A DNA stretch of 33,857 nt from an uncultured Bacteroidales bacterium (GTDB lineage Bacteria > Bacteroidota > Bacteroidia > Bacteroidales > F082), in the NCBI GenBank assembly GCA_905234275.1, contig CAJOHD010000014.1, positions 1-33,857 of the forward strand, given 5' to 3'. Below the pieces are notes generated by a model. It did no database searches, was not told the origin of the DNA, and saw only the letters and a list, made by a program, of their open reading frames with translations. Below, one piece after another: positions 31,451-33,857 of this stretch (the stretch's first letter is position 1; the number at the start of each line of letters is the position of its first letter). Position numbers and translations under genes: made by a program.

Positions 31451-31525
31451 CCAGTGATATTCCAGCCATTTGTCGTATTAAATTTTTAATTTTGCAAAAC
31501 AATATTCATTAACAATTTTACAACT
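31451..31525 (+). repeat. Duplicated leader block, copy A
   Basis: The words CCAGTGATATTCCAGCCATT, TTTGCAAAACAATATT and ATTTTACAACT before the ATG recur at 33627-33701 with few changes. It forms the upstream region of the 31526 gene. Confidence 0.7.
31487..31494 (+). promoter_or_regulatory. -7 box (TAATTTTG) of the 31526 gene
   Basis: TAATTTTG lies 31 bp before the ATG. In the duplicated leader at 33627-33701 the same place reads GAAATTTG, so the second copy has a weaker box. Confidence 0.55.
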
Positions 31526-31735
31526 ATGAAAAAATATCTTGAAATTGCCCTGATGAGCGGTGTTGGCGTTCTTGTAGGCTTCTTGTTCAGTCGATTGCTT
31601 AAGTATTATAGCGTTGAATACGATGTCTTACTGGAAATCATATCCATCCTGACAATCGTGCTTATAGCATCCGTTTGGGCTGGTATTAAGAACTTATCAC
31701 GTATAAAGAACTTATCACGAAATAGAACAAAGTAA
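31526..31735 (+). CDS. Small two-helix membrane protein, 69 aa
   Basis: Two hydrophobic helices (about 5-24 and 35-54) around a short loop (KYYSVEYD), with a basic C-terminal tail. The tail KNLSRIKNLSRN comes from an 18-bp DNA duplication (31688-31701 and 31706-31719). The family is not recognised. It has its own promoter and leader, shared in sequence with the exported protein at 33702, and precedes the protease-like lipoprotein by 70 bp. Confidence 0.65.
   Translation: MKKYLEIALMSGVGVLVGFLFSRLLKYYSVEYDVLLEIISILTIVLIASVWAGIKNLSRIKNLSRNRTK
31627..31627. other. Note on gene neighbourhood: no RNA gene found in 31375-31805
   Basis: Apart from the terminator, the leader block, the small membrane gene and the hairpin at 31770, this interval shows no further feature. 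Confidence 0.3.
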
Positions 31736-31769
31736 GGCACATGTTGATCCTAGGGTGAGAATAAAATAA

Positions 31770-31788
31770 ATTGGCATAAATAGCCAAT
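31770..31788. promoter_or_regulatory. Inverted repeat upstream of the protease-like gene
   Basis: ATTGGC (31770-31775) and GCCAAT (31783-31788) form perfect 6-bp arms over 7 bp, ending 17 bp before the ATG at 31806. Operator or leader hairpin; unproven. Confidence 0.35.
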
Positions 31789-31805
31789 CAAAAACATTCA
31801 ACATT

Positions 31806-32978
31806 ATGAGAAGACATTTGATAATCATAACAGTAGCATTCATAATATCAACAATATTACTGTCAAGTTGTGGCGCTATGTCATTCCAATTGCGAAACTT
31901 TAAAAAAGTTAAAAGCACTTATACAAGCTCCATAAGTAATAACGAACCTATAAATTTCGTGGTAAAAAATAATAGGATGTTGGCTCAAGCAACAATCAAC
32001 GGCGAACCAGATACTGTTTTGCTGGACACTGGCGACAGTCAAGGTTTGACATATTTTCATAATCTTTCGGAAAAAACCGACGACTACTCTAAGTTGAAAT
32101 TACAAAGTGCGCATAAAAAATCCATAGTCTATGCAAAAATGGACACCGTCAACGTTCAATTCTATTATTTCCATAATACATTAAAACTCGACATTTGCGT
32201 AAATTACGACAACCCTTGCGGAAATGCAATATCCGATTATCCCGTACTTGGAAACGATGCCATTTTCGCCTTTCAATTCACGAATTCTAAAATGAGTTTG
32301 AGTTTTACAGATCAGAAAATATCTTATTACAAATACAATGACGATACATCATTTAATATGACCGGTTATAAACCAATGAAATGCGGCTTTTCTTGGAAGC
32401 AAAACGTTTTATATGTCTATCCGATTATTGGAGGAGTGGAATACAAATGCCTTTTCGACACAGGCAACAATAAATACATATTATTACAAAACAAAGGCAA
32501 AAAAGTACAAAAGCGTGATGGCGATATAATTCTGGAAGGAGCATTTGGCGTTGCTACATCAGGAATAGCAGAGGCTGGCGAGATGATTGTAAGACCAGAT
32601 GAGACAGTTACTCTCGGTGACGAAGATTTCAAAGCCACGGTTATGTATCTTTCTGATATTGTGGTTGGTAACATGGGCATGCAGTTTATCCAACGATTCG
32701 ACTGGTTCTATGATCGTGTAAAAAATGTGTTGTATTATAAACCTCGTGATGTCGAAGAAAACAAGTTTAATATAGATCAACCATACAAGGTTCTCGCGAC
32801 AAACGATGGTCTTATGATTGTCAGCCGCATCGTTGATGATAAAAACACTCTGAGATTTGGCGACATCATCACCTCAGTCAACGGCGAAAAAATAACCGCC
32901 AAAAACATCTGTCACTACAACGAATTATTGAATAACACACAAGATTGGAATCAATTTGAAATTGAGATAATTCATTAA
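31806..32978 (+). CDS. Lipoprotein with two aspartic-protease DTG lobes and a PDZ-like C-terminus, 390 aa
   Basis: The lipobox LSSC (Cys22) marks a lipoprotein. Two retropepsin-like half-sites are present: VLLDTGDSQG (Asp74-Thr75-Gly76) with a later PVLGNDAIF, and CLFDTGNNK (Asp218-Thr219-Gly220) with VGNMGMQFIQRFDWFYD. Each resembles one lobe of an aspartic protease, so both catalytic aspartates may sit in one chain, as in pepsin. Residues about 325-390 look like a PDZ domain (NDGLMIVSRIVDDKNTLRFGDIITSVNGEKI). Related aspartyl protease-PDZ lipoproteins are common in Bacteroidota; substrates are unknown. It converges with 32975-33553, overlapping by 4 bp. Confidence 0.82.
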   Translation: MRRHLIIITVAFIISTILLSSCGAMSFQLRNFKKVKSTYTSSISNNEPINFVVKNNRMLAQATINGEPDTVLLDTGDSQGLTYFHNLSEKTDDYSKLKLQSAHKKSIVYAKMDTVNVQFYYFHNTLKLDICVNYDNPCGNAISDYPVLGNDAIFAFQFTNSKMSLSFTDQKISYYKYNDDTSFNMTGYKPMKCGFSWKQNVLYVYPIIGGVEYKCLFDTGNNKYILLQNKGKKVQKRDGDIILEGAFGVATSGIAEAGEMIVRPDETVTLGDEDFKATVMYLSDIVVGNMGMQFIQRFDWFYDRVKNVLYYKPRDVEENKFNIDQPYKVLATNDGLMIVSRIVDDKNTLRFGDIITSVNGEKITAKNICHYNELLNNTQDWNQFEIEIIH

Positions 32979-33553
32979 AACCCCTCAAAAATCGAATCCA
33001 AAGTCCTTTTGTCAGACTTAAATCCCAGTAATTCCTTGATTTTCTGTTTCCTTTTGAAGATGGCACTTTGCGAAACGCAATATATCTCCGACAATTCTAA
33101 CGTGGATAAGCGAGATTTCACCAAACAGCAGAACTGCAGATCTTTCTCATTCAAATCAGAATTCTTCAAAAAATCGGAAAATGAAGCGAAAATTTGCATA
33201 ACCGTTTCGCACAACTCGTTGATTTCCTGCTCGTTAACAGCTTCAAAGACAGGCTTTTTGTTCGCCGAATAATAACCTTTTTCGTGCATCAGCTTGTAAA
33301 TGTCGGTTTGCTTAAACTGATTATAAGACGAGGTTTTCTTTGAATATCTCTTTCGTGTAAATAACCACAGGCACAAAATAATAACAAGCGCAATTATTCC
33401 ATTAACCAATAATTTTTGCGTTGTGGGGCTTTTCTGCTCTTCAATTTGCAATTGATAATAAAATGTTCCTGTTACGGTGTCTCTTGTAGCGGTAATACTC
33501 TCTATCGGTTCCTGTAAATGAAAAACAATAGCTGGTTTGATAGTGTCGTTCAT
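32975..33553 (-). CDS. TPR-less membrane-anchored HTH regulator, 192 aa
   Basis: A short N-terminal part (about 46 residues) without a signal peptide, one transmembrane helix (about 49-65, VNGIIALVIILCLWLF), a basic stop-transfer (TRKRYSKK), and a C-terminal HTH (about 125-175: LNEKDLQFCCLVKSRLSTLELSEIYCVSQSAIFKRKQKI). That end matches the DNA-binding end of TPR-HTH regulators such as 27616-29082, but the periplasmic TPR half is missing. A -7 box sits just upstream, so the gene appears complete rather than cut. It may be a derived short regulator, or the remnant of a longer one that has gained a new start. The strand is opposite to the neighbouring protease-like gene. Confidence 0.8.
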   Translation of the reverse strand: MNDTIKPAIVFHLQEPIESITATRDTVTGTFYYQLQIEEQKSPTTQKLLVNGIIALVIILCLWLFTRKRYSKKTSSYNQFKQTDIYKLMHEKGYYSANKKPVFEAVNEQEINELCETVMQIFASFSDFLKNSDLNEKDLQFCCLVKSRLSTLELSEIYCVSQSAIFKRKQKIKELLGFKSDKRTLDSIFEGF

Positions 33554-33566
33554 ATCAATTTTTTTG

Positions 33567-33574
33567 CAAAAATA
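33567..33574 (-). promoter_or_regulatory. -7 box (TATTTTTG) of the TPR-less HTH gene
   Basis: The minus strand reads TATTTTTG 13 bp before the ATG at 33553. A TTG lies upstream with a short 15-bp spacer. It supports 33553 as the true 5' end. Confidence 0.5.
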
Positions 33575-33626
33575 CTACATAATCTAAGTCAAAAATATGA
33601 TTCCAATAAATTTCCAAATTAATTCC

Positions 33627-33701
33627 GGTGATATTCCAGCCATTTGTTGTGTTTTATCTTGAAATTTGCAAAAACAATATTTATTAACTAATTTTACAGC
33701 T
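33627..33701 (+). repeat. Duplicated leader block, copy B
   Basis: Matches the leader of 31526 (GGTGATATTCCAGCCATTTG, TTTGCAAAAACAATATT, ATTTTACAGCT before the ATG). The genes behind the two leaders differ. Confidence 0.7.
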
Positions 33702-33857
33702 ATGAAAAAGTTATTTACAACAATCGCAATTTTAATGCTCACATTAGCGGCATCAGCCCAGAACTTCAATGTTTGGTATCACGACGGAAACGACGGGAAC
33801 CTTCACCAGTGCTATAACATCATTGAGATGAGCGACGGCAATTTTTTGGTCGATGAC
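33702..33857 (+). CDS. Start of an exported protein (3' truncated by window edge)
   Basis: 52 codons are present. MKKLFTTIAILMLTLAASAQ is a clear signal peptide with cleavage after ASA. The mature start NFNVWYHDGNDGNLHQCYNI and the following strand-like residues are not enough to name a family. Its leader duplicates that of the 31526 gene. A T9SS cargo protein is a reasonable guess from the neighbourhood, but the sorting domain would lie outside the window. Confidence 0.75.
   Translation, partial: MKKLFTTIAILMLTLAASAQNFNVWYHDGNDGNLHQCYNIIEMSDGNFLVDD

Overview
The window reads as chromosomal DNA of a Bacteroidota bacterium, most likely an uncultured gut- or rumen-type Bacteroidales. The signs are: type IX secretion C-terminal sorting domains; promoters of the TTG-N18-21-TAnnTTTG type; few Shine-Dalgarno sequences; TPR/transmembrane/HTH regulators; CarboxypepD_reg-like domains; and the single-chain class II glycyl-tRNA synthetase. 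No rRNA, tRNA, CRISPR array, integrase or transposase was seen. Lineage is inferred from gene content, not from a search.

Left third (1-12 kb) is an AT-rich accessory region devoted to the cell envelope. It begins with the tail of a T9SS cargo gene and its terminator, followed by a small 85-aa gene that has a near-identical copy at 9.6 kb. Next is a membrane-anchored TPR-HTH regulator. A tight four-gene operon (2343-7179) follows: an erythromycin-esterase-like lipoprotein and three related exported proteins of a probable beta-propeller family. A fourth family member (7524-8795) has its own promoter, and a decayed relic lies in the gap before it. A small membrane protein/XRE regulator pair and an ECF sigma factor/anti-sigma factor/exported-protein operon follow.

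The middle (12-27.4 kb) is mostly core genome. It holds a Fic AMPylase-type gene with a structured upstream region, a stand-alone PTS EIIC-like membrane protein, queA, and an operon of glyS, a degenerate arginase-fold protein and a voltage-gated-type K+ channel. Then come ruvC, a flippase-like membrane protein overlapping a GT2 glycosyltransferase, elbB with cvpA, glnS, and a three-gene unit (unrecognised conserved protein, ECF-transporter S-component-like protein, DUF1893 protein). By eye this part is richer in GC-ending codons than the flanks.

The right end (27.5-33.9 kb) returns to envelope genes: a second TPR-HTH regulator 18 bp upstream of a GLUG-repeat T9SS cargo protein, a tiny membrane protein, a two-DTG aspartic-protease-like lipoprotein with a PDZ-like tail, a TPR-less membrane HTH protein, and the start of another exported protein.

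The most unusual thread is how dispersed repeats have entered genes. A 90-bp palindromic repeat sits in frame inside the glycosyltransferase gene. Another palindrome supplies the C-terminus of a small protein. A 9-bp minisatellite encodes the hydrophobic cores of three signal peptides in one operon. I found no complete, clearly recognisable new defence or mobile system. The best candidates for undescribed biology are the propeller/Ere-like surface locus, the unknown-enzyme/S-component/DUF1893 unit, and the in-frame repeat insertions.
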